Positions 1-8,196 of a stretch of 30,346 bases of DNA are shown piece after piece. The position numbers and the translations under genes were made by a program. A model generated the notes under the pieces. It did not search any database. It saw nothing but the letters and a program-made list of their open reading frames with translations, and was not told the origin of the DNA. Within the stretch, counting starts at the first letter, position 1. Every line of letters begins with the position of its first letter. The stretch comes from CALJFL01 sp047633055 (GTDB taxonomy: Bacteria; Pseudomonadota; Gammaproteobacteria; Pseudomonadales; Halieaceae): contig JBLIEI010000054.1 in the NCBI GenBank assembly GCA_047633055.1, positions 1 to 30,346 of the forward strand. Direction: 5' to 3'.

Positions 1-38
1 CCACCGTAATCAACAGTCTCCGTTCAAAGTGAACCCAC

Positions 39-836
39 ATGATTCGCGTCGTATTTAATCAAAAAGGCGGTGTTGGCAAGACCAGCATAACCTGTAACCT
101 TGCTGCCATAAGCGCCGCTATGGGTTATCGAACCCTCGTCGTTGATTTGGACGTGCAGGGCAATACCACTCACTACCTCGTGGGGTCCATTGACGGCGAC
201 GCCTTCCCGGCAGAAGCCCAGGGCGTTGCGGGATTGTTCAAACAGACCGTGGGTTCGCGCAAAATGCGGCAAAATCCGGATTCTTTCGTCTGGGAAACCC
301 CCTATGAAAACCTGTACTTGATGCCCTCAAGCCCTGTACTCGCAGAGATGGAAAAAGAGTTGGAGTCTCGCTACAAAATTTACAAGATGCGTGACGCTCT
401 GAAAAAGTTGAGTACAGAATATGATCGGATATACATTGATACGCCGCCGAATTTCAACTTCTACGCCAAGTCAGCGCTGATTGCTGCGCAGACGGTGCTG
501 GTGCCCTTCGACTGTGACAGTTTTGCACGCCAGAGTCTCTATTCGTTGATGGATAACATCGCTGAACTGCAGGAGGATCATAATCCCGATCTTGAGGTTG
601 AGGGCATTGTTATCAACCAGTTTAACTCTCAGGCCAAGTTGCCTGCAGAGTTGGTCAACGAACTGGAGGAAGAGGGCTTCCCGGTATTGTCCACCTACCT
701 GAATACATCAGTCAAGATGAAGGAGTCCCACCGGGCTCACCGGCCTTTGATCGATCTTGCCCCTGGTCACAAGTTGACCGGACAGTATCTCGATTTACAC
801 GCCGAGTTGGAGAAGACCGTCTCCAAAGCTGCTTAA
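39..836 (+). CDS. ParA/MinD-family ATPase (orphan)
   Basis: A 265-residue P-loop ATPase of the ParA family. The deviant Walker A motif KGGVGKTS is at residues 9-16, the A' region DLDVQGNTT at 36-44 (most ParAs have P where this has V), and the Walker B-type IYIDTPPN at 131-138. There is no N-terminal helix-turn-helix, so it is the short type without its own DNA-binding extension. Family members hydrolyse ATP on the nucleoid or membrane to position plasmids, chromosomes or protein cargo. No parB-like gene follows; the next gene converges, only 18 bp away, so the partner is unknown. It is not the chromosomal ParA of the gidB-parA-parB locus by context. Only 38 nt precede the ATG in the window, so promoter and upstream partners cannot be judged. 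The family call is secure, the cargo is not. Confidence 0.9.
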   Translation: MIRVVFNQKGGVGKTSITCNLAAISAAMGYRTLVVDLDVQGNTTHYLVGSIDGDAFPAEAQGVAGLFKQTVGSRKMRQNPDSFVWETPYENLYLMPSSPVLAEMEKELESRYKIYKMRDALKKLSTEYDRIYIDTPPNFNFYAKSALIAAQTVLVPFDCDSFARQSLYSLMDNIAELQEDHNPDLEVEGIVINQFNSQAKLPAELVNELEEEGFPVLSTYLNTSVKMKESHRAHRPLIDLAPGHKLTGQYLDLHAELEKTVSKAA

Positions 837-854
837 AAGCCCTCCTGTTTCGTT

Positions 855-1982
855 TCAGACCTCTGGTAGCAGTCTGCCAGCCATCGCCACGGCATCGACG
901 TACTCGTCCAGTAGTCGATATATGACCTGGCGACAGGATTCCACTTCATTAATTTGACCTATGACCTGGCCGCAGGGGTTGAACGCAACTTTTTGACACT
1001 CACCTATGCCCGCATAGGTTGCAGTTCTGCGCATTCCATCCGAGGTGACCATCCCCTGAAGGGGCATGCCCAGAGGCTCGGGGGTGTCGGGTCTATCCCA
1101 GGCCTCGGTCCACTCACTTTTTAACATGCGGCAGGTTTTACCGGTCCACGAGCGCGAGCGAATGGTATCTTCACTGGTGGCGCTGAGTAGAGAGGCTTTT
1201 TGAGCCGGCTGGGTATGCGCTTCCTCGACGGTTAACCACAGCGACCCGGTCCAGACACCGGCGGCACCCATGGCCATCGCCGCGGCAATTTGGCGCCCAT
1301 TGCCGATGCCTCCAGCCGCGAGCATTGGGGTCTCACCCAGGGCGTCTATGATCTGCGGCCAGAGAACAATGGAACCGACATCACCGGTATGTCCGCCTCC
1401 CTCGCCACCCTGGGCAATAACAAAGTCCAGTCCAGCGTCTTTGTGAGCGACGGCCTGCTTAACCTTGCCGCACAGGGCGCCAATGAGCCGCCCAGAGTCC
1501 TGTACCATTTTTATCTTGTCCGCCGGGGGGGTGCCCAGAGCGTTGGCGATCATTCTACACTGAGGTCGCTTGAGAGCCTCCGCTAACAAGGGTGTTGCAG
1601 TGGCGTCGGTCCAGCCCATTAGCCCCATGGATGTGGTGCCGTCCGGCCAGGCGGGCACGCCGGCATTGGCGAGCAGCTGCTGGGCAAACTCCATGTGCTC
1701 ATCGGGTACCATCTTCCACAACTCGCGCTCCATTTCCTCGGGGGAACTTGCTTCCATTCCTTCATACTTTTGAGGAATGACGACATCGACTCCGTAAGGT
1801 TTGTCACCGATATGCGCGTCTATCCAGTCGAGTTCCTCGGCGAGCTGTTCCGGGCTGAAGCCCACGGCCCCCAGCACGCCGATACCGCCAGCCTTACTTA
1901 CCTCCACCACCACGTCGCGGCAGTGGGTAAAGGCGAAGATGGGATATTCAATCCCAAGCCTGGTGCACAAGTTCGCTGACAT
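855..1982 (-). CDS. Nitronate monooxygenase family flavoprotein
   Basis: A 375-residue TIM-barrel FMN enzyme of the nitronate monooxygenase (2-nitropropane dioxygenase) family. The signature QGGEGGGHTG is at residues 191-200, with H198 at the position of the family's catalytic base; an AAGGIGNGRQIAAAMAMGA stretch further on forms the FMN-phosphate loop. Enzymes of this family oxidise alkyl nitronates with O2, and relatives include enoyl-ACP reductase II and uncharacterised flavoproteins, so the substrate here is open. The ATG at 1982 has a good GGAGAT Shine-Dalgarno just upstream. The gene is divergent from cysH across 194 bp and converges with the ParA gene. No pathway partner is adjacent. 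Confidence 0.85.
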   Translation of the reverse strand: MSANLCTRLGIEYPIFAFTHCRDVVVEVSKAGGIGVLGAVGFSPEQLAEELDWIDAHIGDKPYGVDVVIPQKYEGMEASSPEEMERELWKMVPDEHMEFAQQLLANAGVPAWPDGTTSMGLMGWTDATATPLLAEALKRPQCRMIANALGTPPADKIKMVQDSGRLIGALCGKVKQAVAHKDAGLDFVIAQGGEGGGHTGDVGSIVLWPQIIDALGETPMLAAGGIGNGRQIAAAMAMGAAGVWTGSLWLTVEEAHTQPAQKASLLSATSEDTIRSRSWTGKTCRMLKSEWTEAWDRPDTPEPLGMPLQGMVTSDGMRRTATYAGIGECQKVAFNPCGQVIGQINEVESCRQVIYRLLDEYVDAVAMAGRLLPEV

Positions 1983-2097
1983 GTAGATCTCCGGTCGATT
2001 TTCACTGTGTATTCAGTATTGGGTTTGGATCAAATAGCAGCAATTGTGGGGGAGTGCCATAGAAACTGTCGCTTCCGGTCATGTCGTTAGCATAACC

Positions 2098-2104
2098 ATA
2101 TAAA
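2098..2104 (+). promoter_or_regulatory. Possible cysH promoter -10 and flanking dyad
   Basis: A TATAAA hexamer at 2099-2104 would start RNA near 2111, about 66 nt before the cysH GTG. It sits inside an inverted repeat, ATAAC at 2093-2097 and GTTAT at 2109-2113. No good -35 hexamer is visible, which would suit an activated promoter. CysB is the usual activator of cysteine genes, but its sites are degenerate and I cannot claim one here. Confidence 0.3.
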
Positions 2105-2176
2105 GCATAGTTATTTGTCAGCCCTCGTCTGATTCATTAAAGTCCGTGCTCCAACAAGAATATCCGAGCCTAAAAC

Positions 2177-2806
2177 GTGGTAGATCTCGACCTTGACAGT
2201 GTTAACGCCTCTTTGCGCAATGCCAGCCCGCAGGAAGTGGTGCAGTGGGCGTTGGCCCAGTCTGTGCCCACTATTGCGACCACCAGCATGGGGCGCAATG
2301 CGGCCGTTATGTTGCACCTGGTGAGTGAAGTGGATAAATCTGTACCCACGATTTGGGTGGATACAGGTTATAACCTGCGCGATACCTATGTGGTGGCGGA
2401 GCGCCTGATCAAGGATCTGGCCTTGGACATCCATGTATATTCGCCCCTGATAACCTCGGAGCGGCGCAATGCCATTATGGGCGGCATACCCACTGTGGAT
2501 GAAGAGGAACGGCATCAGGTTTTCACCGAACAGGTAAAATTGGAGCCATTTAACCGGGCTCTCAATGAGTTTAAGCCAGAAATTTGGTTAACTGGCATAC
2601 GTCGGGAAGAGACTGAACACCGTAAGTCCTTGGACGTTGTGTCCAGAGACAGTCGGGGCATTATTAAGGTTGCGCCGATATTTTACTGGTCAGAAGAAGA
2701 TGTCGATGTCTACATGGAGAGCCGAGGGCTCCCCACCTGTAGGCACTATTTTGATCCTACCAAGGTGTTTGACGGCCGCGAGTGCGGTCTTCACACGGCT
2801 GCCTGA
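2177..2806 (+). CDS. cysH: Phosphoadenylyl-sulfate reductase-type CysH, compact form
   Basis: A 209-residue PAPS/APS reductase-family protein that would reduce activated sulfate to sulfite using thioredoxin. The PP-loop-like TTSMGRNAAV segment (residues 35-44), WVDTGYNLRDTY, the TGIRREET arginine motif and the C-terminal catalytic ECGLH are all present. It lacks the paired cysteines (CC and CxxC) that hold the [4Fe-4S] cluster of bacterial APS reductases, so by family rules it resembles the cluster-free PAPS type. It is shorter than E. coli CysH (244 residues): only about 15 residues separate LPTC from ECGLH, where relatives carry about 35. The start is GTG, with an in-frame TAA at 2171-2173 just before it and a weak Shine-Dalgarno. 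No other sulfate-assimilation gene is adjacent. Confidence 0.82.
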   Translation: MVDLDLDSVNASLRNASPQEVVQWALAQSVPTIATTSMGRNAAVMLHLVSEVDKSVPTIWVDTGYNLRDTYVVAERLIKDLALDIHVYSPLITSERRNAIMGGIPTVDEEERHQVFTEQVKLEPFNRALNEFKPEIWLTGIRREETEHRKSLDVVSRDSRGIIKVAPIFYWSEEDVDVYMESRGLPTCRHYFDPTKVFDGRECGLHTAA

Positions 2807-2898
2807 TCAGCCCACGGCTAGCGCGATTACCAATGTCATCATCAGGGTAACGCTGCCTTCTGCCGATGGCAGTTAGGGTGAACATAAATGAGATGCGC

Positions 2899-2904
2899 TA
2901 TACT
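2899..2904 (+). promoter_or_regulatory. Candidate -10 box for the TPR lipoprotein gene
   Basis: TATACT matches the sigma-70 -10 consensus at five of six positions and would start RNA near 2911. The -35 region is poor. Its position matters because the longest reading frame of the next gene begins at 2888, upstream of this start site, which argues for the inner ATG at 2945. Confidence 0.35.
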
Positions 2905-2944
2905 TAAGCGGTGCATTAGGTCAATGTTTACCGGGGAAGAAGAA

Positions 2945-4159
2945 ATGGCTCCCGTTTCGCGGATGACAGCTTCTAGTTCGGCTTGCGGCTCAGTTCAGTG
3001 GCAGCATTGGAGGGCTTATGTCAGTTGCTTATTGCTGCTTCTGGTGGTTGCCTGTTCGTCCAGCCCCTTCGAAAGAATTAACGCCAACAATGTTCCTCCC
3101 CTGCAACTGCCCGATCGCTTACTAACAGTGAGTGACGTGGATCAACTGATTAGCACACCTGAGCTGTTGGCTCTTGACGACGGCATGCGCCGTTTCGTGG
3201 CCAACTATGCCGGTAAGAGAGGAAGCCAGCGGCAGCGGTTGTTCAATCTGCACCGGGCGATAAAGAGCGCGGATGTGCTTGATATGCACTACGATCCTTT
3301 TGCTGGTGGCACCGCGGCGGACGCTTTTAATCGGGGCTCGGCCAACTGTCTGTCTTATGCAAATATGTTTGTGGCAATGGCCCGTGAAGCGGGTCTGAGA
3401 GCCAGTTATCAGTGGCTGGAAGTTAAACCGGAGTGGACGCGTATGGGCGAGCGCGTGGCAGTGAGATTACATGTCAACGTGTTGGTCAAAACCCGTCAGG
3501 GCGAGGAGTTCATGGTCGATATTGATCCGCTACAATCCGCTGATATCGCTGACAGTAAGCTCATTAAGGACGCTGACGCTCAGGCTTTATACCATAGCAA
3601 CTTCGCCATGGGCGCGCTGGCAGAGGAGAGGTTGGAAGAGGCATGGCTACACGCGGTAAGGGCAATTCAGTTGAGCCCAAAAACCGGCCATCTGTGGATT
3701 AATCTTGGGGCAATCTACCGTTTGGCAGGCCAGTACGAGGATGCCGAGCAGAGTTACTTTTACGCGCTTCAGTTTGATTCTCACGATCGCTCAGCAATGA
3801 ACAATCTGGTGGTGCTTTACAATCAGCAAGGGCGCGAGGCGGAACACGGTTACTGGACGGAGCGAATCAAACGTTATCGCCGCAGCAACCCCTATTACTA
3901 CACCTGGCTGGGCGATCAGGCCGGCGAGGAAGACGATTGGGAAAAGGCCAAGCGGCACTACGAGCACGCCCTGGAGCTTATGCCCAGGGACAGCCGGATG
4001 ATCTACGCCCTTGGAATAATTCACTACCGCCTGGGCGATTACGATGGGGCCACCGAGCACATTGCCGAAGCCATTGACCTGACCTACCTCAGGGGAGATA
4101 TTGAGACGTATACAACGCAGCTGGAAGTCGTCAAGCAGAAACAGCTCGCCAGTCAGTAA
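2945..4159 (+). CDS. Lipoprotein with transglutaminase-like domain and TPRs
   Basis: A 404-residue predicted lipoprotein. A hydrophobic run (LLLLLVVAC) ends in a lipobox with the lipidated cysteine at residue 37. A transglutaminase/cysteine-protease-like domain follows: NCLSYANMF with C135, RLHVNV with H176 and VDIDP with D192 give the expected Cys-His-Asp order. From about residue 215 to the end there are roughly four TPR units, e.g. HLWINLGAIYRLAGQYEDAE, typical of protein-interaction surfaces. I would place it in the periplasm on a membrane; whether it cleaves or cross-links anything is unknown. I chose the ATG at 2945 because purine-rich GGGGAAGAAGA precedes it and because the 2888 start would give an unusually long signal peptide and precede the candidate promoter. 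It stands alone between cysH and asnS. Confidence 0.8.
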   Translation: MAPVSRMTASSSACGSVQWQHWRAYVSCLLLLLVVACSSSPFERINANNVPPLQLPDRLLTVSDVDQLISTPELLALDDGMRRFVANYAGKRGSQRQRLFNLHRAIKSADVLDMHYDPFAGGTAADAFNRGSANCLSYANMFVAMAREAGLRASYQWLEVKPEWTRMGERVAVRLHVNVLVKTRQGEEFMVDIDPLQSADIADSKLIKDADAQALYHSNFAMGALAEERLEEAWLHAVRAIQLSPKTGHLWINLGAIYRLAGQYEDAEQSYFYALQFDSHDRSAMNNLVVLYNQQGREAEHGYWTERIKRYRRSNPYYYTWLGDQAGEEDDWEKAKRHYEHALELMPRDSRMIYALGIIHYRLGDYDGATEHIAEAIDLTYLRGDIETYTTQLEVVKQKQLASQ

Positions 4160-4236
4160 TGTCTATGCCGCGGGCTGGTGTGCCGCGCTTCAATTGGGTA
4201 TCCTCGCCGCCATTCTGAACCCCCTGGAGTATAGAA

Positions 4237-5631
4237 ATGGCACAAGTCACAGCGGTAGAGGCCGCTCTCAAAGGTGAGATCGCCACCGGCCAGCAAGTTT
4301 GCGTACGCGGTTGGCTGCGCAGCAAGCGAGATTCGAAAGCGGGTATTTCATTTTTGGCAGTGCATGACGGTTCCTCTTTTGATCCTATTCAGGCGGTAGT
4401 GCCGAATACACTGGCAAACTACGATGAGATTTTAAAACTGTCTACTGGCTGTGCAGTGATTGTAAGCGGCGAGCTGGTAGAGTCTCAGGGTAAAGGCCAG
4501 ACTGTTGAAATTCAGGCTGAAGTCCTGGAAGTCGTGGGCTGGGTTGACGATGCTGAGTCCTATCCGATTGCAAAAAAACGACATACCTTCGAATACCTGC
4601 GCAGCCAGGCCCACCTGCGGCCCCGAACCAACACCTTTGGTGCCATCACCAGAGTCCGCAATACCCTGGCTAACGCGATTCACAATTACTTTCATGACAA
4701 TGATTTTTACTGGATTAACACGCCAATTATTACTGGCAGTGACTGTGAAGGCGCTGGTGAATTGTTTCGGGTGAGCACGCTGGACCTGGAGAACCTGCCG
4801 CGGGACGTTGCAGGCAAGGTTGATCATTCACAGGATTTCTTTGCCGGTGACGCTTTCTTGACCGTGTCCGGGCAGTTGGAGCTTGAGTCATACTGCCTTG
4901 CCATGTCAAAGGTCTATACGTTCGGGCCTACGTTTCGCGCTGAAAACTCCAATACCAGTCGACATCTGGCGGAGTTTTGGATGGTGGAGCCGGAAATCGC
5001 GTTTGCCGACCTTGCCGCCAATGCTGATCTCGCAGAAAGCCTTCTAAAGCACGTGTTTACCCGCGTTCTCGAGGAACGGGAGGACGACATTGCATTTTTC
5101 CAGCAGCGCATAGACGATACCGTTATTGAGCGCCTGCGTGGCGTGGTTGATCAGAATTTCGAGCGCATGGATTACAGTGAGGCCGTGGATATCCTCAAGC
5201 GCAGTAAGCAATCATTTGAGTTTCCGGTGGAGTGGGGTGTCGATCTGGCCTCGGAGCACGAGCGCTACCTTGCGGAGACACATGTAGGTCGGCCAGTGGT
5301 GGTAATGAACTACCCTAAAGAGATCAAAGCCTTTTATATGCGCCTGAATGACGACGGCAAAACGGTTGCAGCGATGGATGTACTGGCACCTGGGATTGGC
5401 GAGATTATTGGCGGCAGCCAGCGCGAGGAAAGGTTGGATGTCCTCGACCAGCGTATGGACCCCCATCTGCGCGAGGAGCTCTGGTGGTATCGCGACCTGC
5501 GTCGCTATGGCACAGTGCCCCATGCCGGGTTTGGTTTGGGCTTCGAACGACTACTCAATTACGTTACCGGAATGGAAAATGTGCGCGACGCCATCCCTTT
5601 CCCCAGAACGCCTGGCCGCGCCGATTTCTAG
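4237..5631 (+). CDS. asnS: Asparaginyl-tRNA synthetase
   Basis: A 464-residue class IIb aminoacyl-tRNA synthetase, close to the 466 residues of the E. coli enzyme. It charges tRNA-Asn with asparagine in the cytoplasm. The N-terminal OB-fold (about residues 15-105) reads VCVRGWLRSKRDSKAGISF and would bind the anticodon; the catalytic domain has motif 2 (TFRAENSNTSRHLAEFWMVE) and motif 3 (GFGLGFERLLNYVTG) near the C-terminus. The AsnRS-type active site makes an indirect, amidotransferase-based route to Asn-tRNA unnecessary. The ATG at 4237 has a GGAG 9 nt upstream. The gene is 77 bp after the lipoprotein gene on the same strand and may be cotranscribed. I saw no attenuator-like leader. Confidence 0.97.
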   Translation: MAQVTAVEAALKGEIATGQQVCVRGWLRSKRDSKAGISFLAVHDGSSFDPIQAVVPNTLANYDEILKLSTGCAVIVSGELVESQGKGQTVEIQAEVLEVVGWVDDAESYPIAKKRHTFEYLRSQAHLRPRTNTFGAITRVRNTLANAIHNYFHDNDFYWINTPIITGSDCEGAGELFRVSTLDLENLPRDVAGKVDHSQDFFAGDAFLTVSGQLELESYCLAMSKVYTFGPTFRAENSNTSRHLAEFWMVEPEIAFADLAANADLAESLLKHVFTRVLEEREDDIAFFQQRIDDTVIERLRGVVDQNFERMDYSEAVDILKRSKQSFEFPVEWGVDLASEHERYLAETHVGRPVVVMNYPKEIKAFYMRLNDDGKTVAAMDVLAPGIGEIIGGSQREERLDVLDQRMDPHLREELWWYRDLRRYGTVPHAGFGLGFERLLNYVTGMENVRDAIPFPRTPGRADF

Positions 5632-5649
5632 CTCGCTCCATCCCCATGC

Positions 5650-5666
5650 GGACTTCTGATAAGTCC
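5650..5666 (+). other. Small hairpin after asnS
   Basis: GGACTT and AAGTCC form a perfect 6-bp stem around the loop CTGAT, 19 nt after the asnS stop. An outer CCCCA/TGGGG pair could extend it imperfectly. No T-run follows, so it is not a classical intrinsic terminator; it might protect the 3' end of the asnS mRNA. Confidence 0.4.
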
Positions 5667-5687
5667 TAATTGGGGTAGTTGGCTGCA

Positions 5688-5699
5688 TTTTGATCAAAA
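5688..5699. promoter_or_regulatory. 12-bp palindrome TTTTGATCAAAA
   Basis: A perfect AT-rich palindrome lies 104 bp upstream of the ATG of the small unknown gene and just after asnS. Its size and symmetry are like a homodimeric repressor site. It could instead be a chance feature of an AT-rich intergenic stretch. Confidence 0.35.
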
Positions 5700-5802
5700 A
5701 TTGTGAAATATTGCCTATTTTTTAATCGAAACTTCATCTTTTCTCAATCATACTGACGGCTCAAGTGTGTTTTGGGCCTGCAGAGGCCCGCCGAGGATGG
5801 CG

Positions 5803-6120
5803 ATGAAACGAGCGCGTGTAGCCAGTAATAGAGAACCACTCAGCGAAATGCTGATAATTGATACCTTTACTAAACTGATTTTTGGCGGTGAGGTAGCGTT
5901 TAGTGACCGTGAGCTTTCGATAGTGCAGGCTCTGCGTCTGGTCGACGCGAATCTCGTGCAGGACAGTCATCTAGAGATGGGAGCCTACCTGCGTGCCCTG
6001 GCTGTTTCGGAGATGATTTCGCTGGTAAGCCAGGTTAAAGATTGTCTCGCTAATGGTTTGTCAGTAGCGATTGTGGATAGCCTGCGCCAGTCCTCAGGCG
6101 TCTCACTGCGAACGCATTAG
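5803..6120 (+). CDS. Small uncharacterised protein (105 aa)
   Basis: I do not recognise this protein. It is predicted soluble, with no signal peptide or membrane segment. A basic N-terminus (MKRARVASNREPLSE) leads into a mainly helical region, for example RELSIVQALRLVDANL and LRALAVSEMISLVSQVKDCL. I chose ATG 5803 because GAGG at 5793-5796 sits 6 nt before it; a GTG at 5767 in the same frame has no such site. It has its own 171-bp upstream region with a 12-bp palindrome, so it is probably transcribed on its own. Its TAG stop overlaps the stop of the convergent RNase gene by 4 bp (6117-6120). The length, a clean Shine-Dalgarno site and tight packing support a real gene. Confidence 0.65.
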   Translation: MKRARVASNREPLSEMLIIDTFTKLIFGGEVAFSDRELSIVQALRLVDANLVQDSHLEMGAYLRALAVSEMISLVSQVKDCLANGLSVAIVDSLRQSSGVSLRTH

Positions 6121-8129
6121 CTATTGTCCTTACCCATTGCCGCGCCCGCGGTAGTTTGGTCGCTTTCTTTCTGCGCCTTTAGGCCACAACCGGGTCGCAA
6201 TGCGAACAATACCTGAAAATTCTGTTCTTCATTCACGTTGGTAAAGGCAAGCTCAACAGTCTGTTCCAGCTGAAAGCAACGTGTGGTGCTAGTCAGACTC
6301 GCTGTCCATTTGTCGTAGCTGAATTTTTCCGGATCTTTGCGAAGATCGACAAAGCCCTCGAGCCCACTGTCGTCGAGCTTGACGTTAAACCCGCTGCTAT
6401 TGACATGAACAATTTTACCGCGAAAAATCCGGTTTGCCTCCTGCGCCTGCTGAACAAGGAAGATGCTGGCCAGCCAGCGCTCTGCTCTACCGGTCGCTGA
6501 CCTGCCCGCGGCTATGTGCTCGGAGAGGTTTGACAAGGCCTCTGCGGTGACCAGGGTCGCTGGCTCACCATGCAGAATGGACTTAATTTGTAGGTGGACC
6601 AAAAAGTCCAAATAGCGACGCAGTGGCGAGGTACAGTTGGTGTAAGCGTCCAGTGCCATACCCATATGAACTGAGCTGCTATTACTCAGTTCAGCACGAG
6701 TCAAAAGGCGGTTGACCATGGCGCGCAATGGCAGTGAGTGCCCGGACGAAGACAGGTGCTTCATTACATCGCGGTAGCCTACTCTTGTACATAGATCAGT
6801 GTCCCCCAATTCGGGAGCATGCATCGTCAGGAACTTGCGTGCCTCCTCAAGCCGGTCGCGACGAAAGCCAGGGTGGCTGACAAAAGGGCCGCTGGCGCCA
6901 TGCTCAGTGAGGAATTTGGCCGCGCTGCGGTTGGTGGCGACCATGCACTCCTCCACCAACTTCTGCGATAGCAATTTTTCGTAGGGTTCCACTGCTTCAA
7001 TCCGCTTTTGGTCGTTGAGCTGCCAGCGAAATTCCCGACGATCCTCCATAACCAGTTCGTTCTTCTCACGCTGGGCGCGCAGGGCGCGATACACCTGATA
7101 AAGGGCTTCCAGAGGGGTTGAGTGACTCATCAGGTCGTCGGCATTACCGCTGAGATATCGATCTACTGCGTAGTAGGACAGCTTGGCGCGGGACTTGATG
7201 GTGGCCTCAATAAACTCAAAGTTACCCACCTCGCCATCGTCACTAACCGAAATTTTGCACACCAGCGAAGGGCGTTCCAGCCCCTCAGAGAGAGCGCAGG
7301 TATCCTGGGAGAGAATCTCGGGGAGCATTGGCAACACGTCGCCATGGAAATAGACTGAGGTGCCTCTGACAGCTACTTCCTCTCGTAGGGGAGAGTCTGC
7401 AGTAATGTAGGCAGTGGGGTCAGCAATGGCGACATAGAGTGTCCAGCCATCGCTGCTGATTTCGGCGTATAGAGCGTCGTCAATATCCTGGGTTTTAGCC
7501 GCGTCAATGGTAACAAATTCCAGACCCGTAAGATCCCGGCGGCGATCCGTCTCCAGAGGTTTGAACTCTTTGATCCGCGTCTCCAATTGCTCTTGGCTAG
7601 CGGTTGGCCATGCGGCGGGACACCGATGTAGCGCCATGCAGTACAGATTTTCGATGCCCGGTGTTCTGTCGTCACCGATTATATCCAGTACTTTTGCCTG
7701 GGGCTTGCCGTCTTTGATGGGATGACGGAGTACCCCGCAGCGAAGATAGTCGCCTTCTTTTACGCCGTTGCGCGCGTGTGGGGGAATGAACAGCCAGCGC
7801 TTTAGTTGCGGCAAATCTGGTTGCACAAACATTGCTTTGCCCTTGCGCACACAACGGCCAGTAAAGTCTTCCAGCGGGCTGCTTACTAGCCGTTCTATAT
7901 CGGCAACGGTCTTGTTATCTTTGGCGGGGTGGATACAGATTCGGACACGATCATGAGGGAATACCTTGAGCATTTCATCGGGCGGAATAAAAATCTCACG
8001 CCCGTCGTCCAGAACCGCAAAGCCATAGCGTGCCTGAGTGCCTTTGACTACGGCCTCAGCCCACTCTTTGTCGGCCTCCATCTTTGTTTTGAGACCCTTA
8101 AGCTGGGAGAGGGAGTCGTGGTTGAGCAT
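6117..8129 (-). CDS. rnb: RNase II family 3'-5' exoribonuclease
   Basis: A 670-residue RNB-family exonuclease, near E. coli RNase II (644) and shorter than RNase R (about 810). It would degrade single-stranded RNA from the 3' end. An N-terminal cold-shock-type domain (EAVVKGTQARYGFAVLD) precedes the RNB core, where TIDAAKTQDIDDALYAEI holds aspartates at 209, 215, 217 and 218, in the places of the metal-binding residues of RNase II. The C-terminal S1 domain reads GKIVHVNSSGFNVKLDDSG. The longest frame starts at GTG 8165, but ATG 8129 gives an N-terminus (MLNHDSLSQLKGLK) that resembles the E. coli one as I remember it, and a promoter-like pair places transcription near 8161. No strong Shine-Dalgarno is visible for either. 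It diverges from the PIN-PhoH gene. Confidence 0.88.
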   Translation of the reverse strand: MLNHDSLSQLKGLKTKMEADKEWAEAVVKGTQARYGFAVLDDGREIFIPPDEMLKVFPHDRVRICIHPAKDNKTVADIERLVSSPLEDFTGRCVRKGKAMFVQPDLPQLKRWLFIPPHARNGVKEGDYLRCGVLRHPIKDGKPQAKVLDIIGDDRTPGIENLYCMALHRCPAAWPTASQEQLETRIKEFKPLETDRRRDLTGLEFVTIDAAKTQDIDDALYAEISSDGWTLYVAIADPTAYITADSPLREEVAVRGTSVYFHGDVLPMLPEILSQDTCALSEGLERPSLVCKISVSDDGEVGNFEFIEATIKSRAKLSYYAVDRYLSGNADDLMSHSTPLEALYQVYRALRAQREKNELVMEDRREFRWQLNDQKRIEAVEPYEKLLSQKLVEECMVATNRSAAKFLTEHGASGPFVSHPGFRRDRLEEARKFLTMHAPELGDTDLCTRVGYRDVMKHLSSSGHSLPLRAMVNRLLTRAELSNSSSVHMGMALDAYTNCTSPLRRYLDFLVHLQIKSILHGEPATLVTAEALSNLSEHIAAGRSATGRAERWLASIFLVQQAQEANRIFRGKIVHVNSSGFNVKLDDSGLEGFVDLRKDPEKFSYDKWTASLTSTTRCFQLEQTVELAFTNVNEEQNFQVLFALRPGCGLKAQKESDQTTAGAAMGKDNS

Positions 8130-8167
8130 GGGAGGAAAGCAACTTATTTTCAGTAAGACAGCCACCT

Positions 8168-8196
8168 ATCGTACTGCAAAACCAACCTGCTGTCAG
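8168..8196 (-). promoter_or_regulatory. Sigma-70-like promoter for the RNase II family gene
   Basis: Read on the minus strand, CTGACA (8196-8191, five of six to consensus) is followed by 17 nt and TACGAT (8173-8168, four of six). RNA would start near 8161, about 32 nt before the chosen ATG. The -35 overlaps the left part of an 18-bp palindrome. Confidence 0.45.

Noticed and set aside
1290..1980. Several plus-strand open frames opposite the nitronate monooxygenase gene
   Set aside because: They are antisense to a clear family member and encode no recognisable motifs.
2860..2872. CTGCC-GAT-GGCAG hairpin after cysH as a terminator
   Set aside because: The stem is 5 bp with a three-base loop and no T-run follows.
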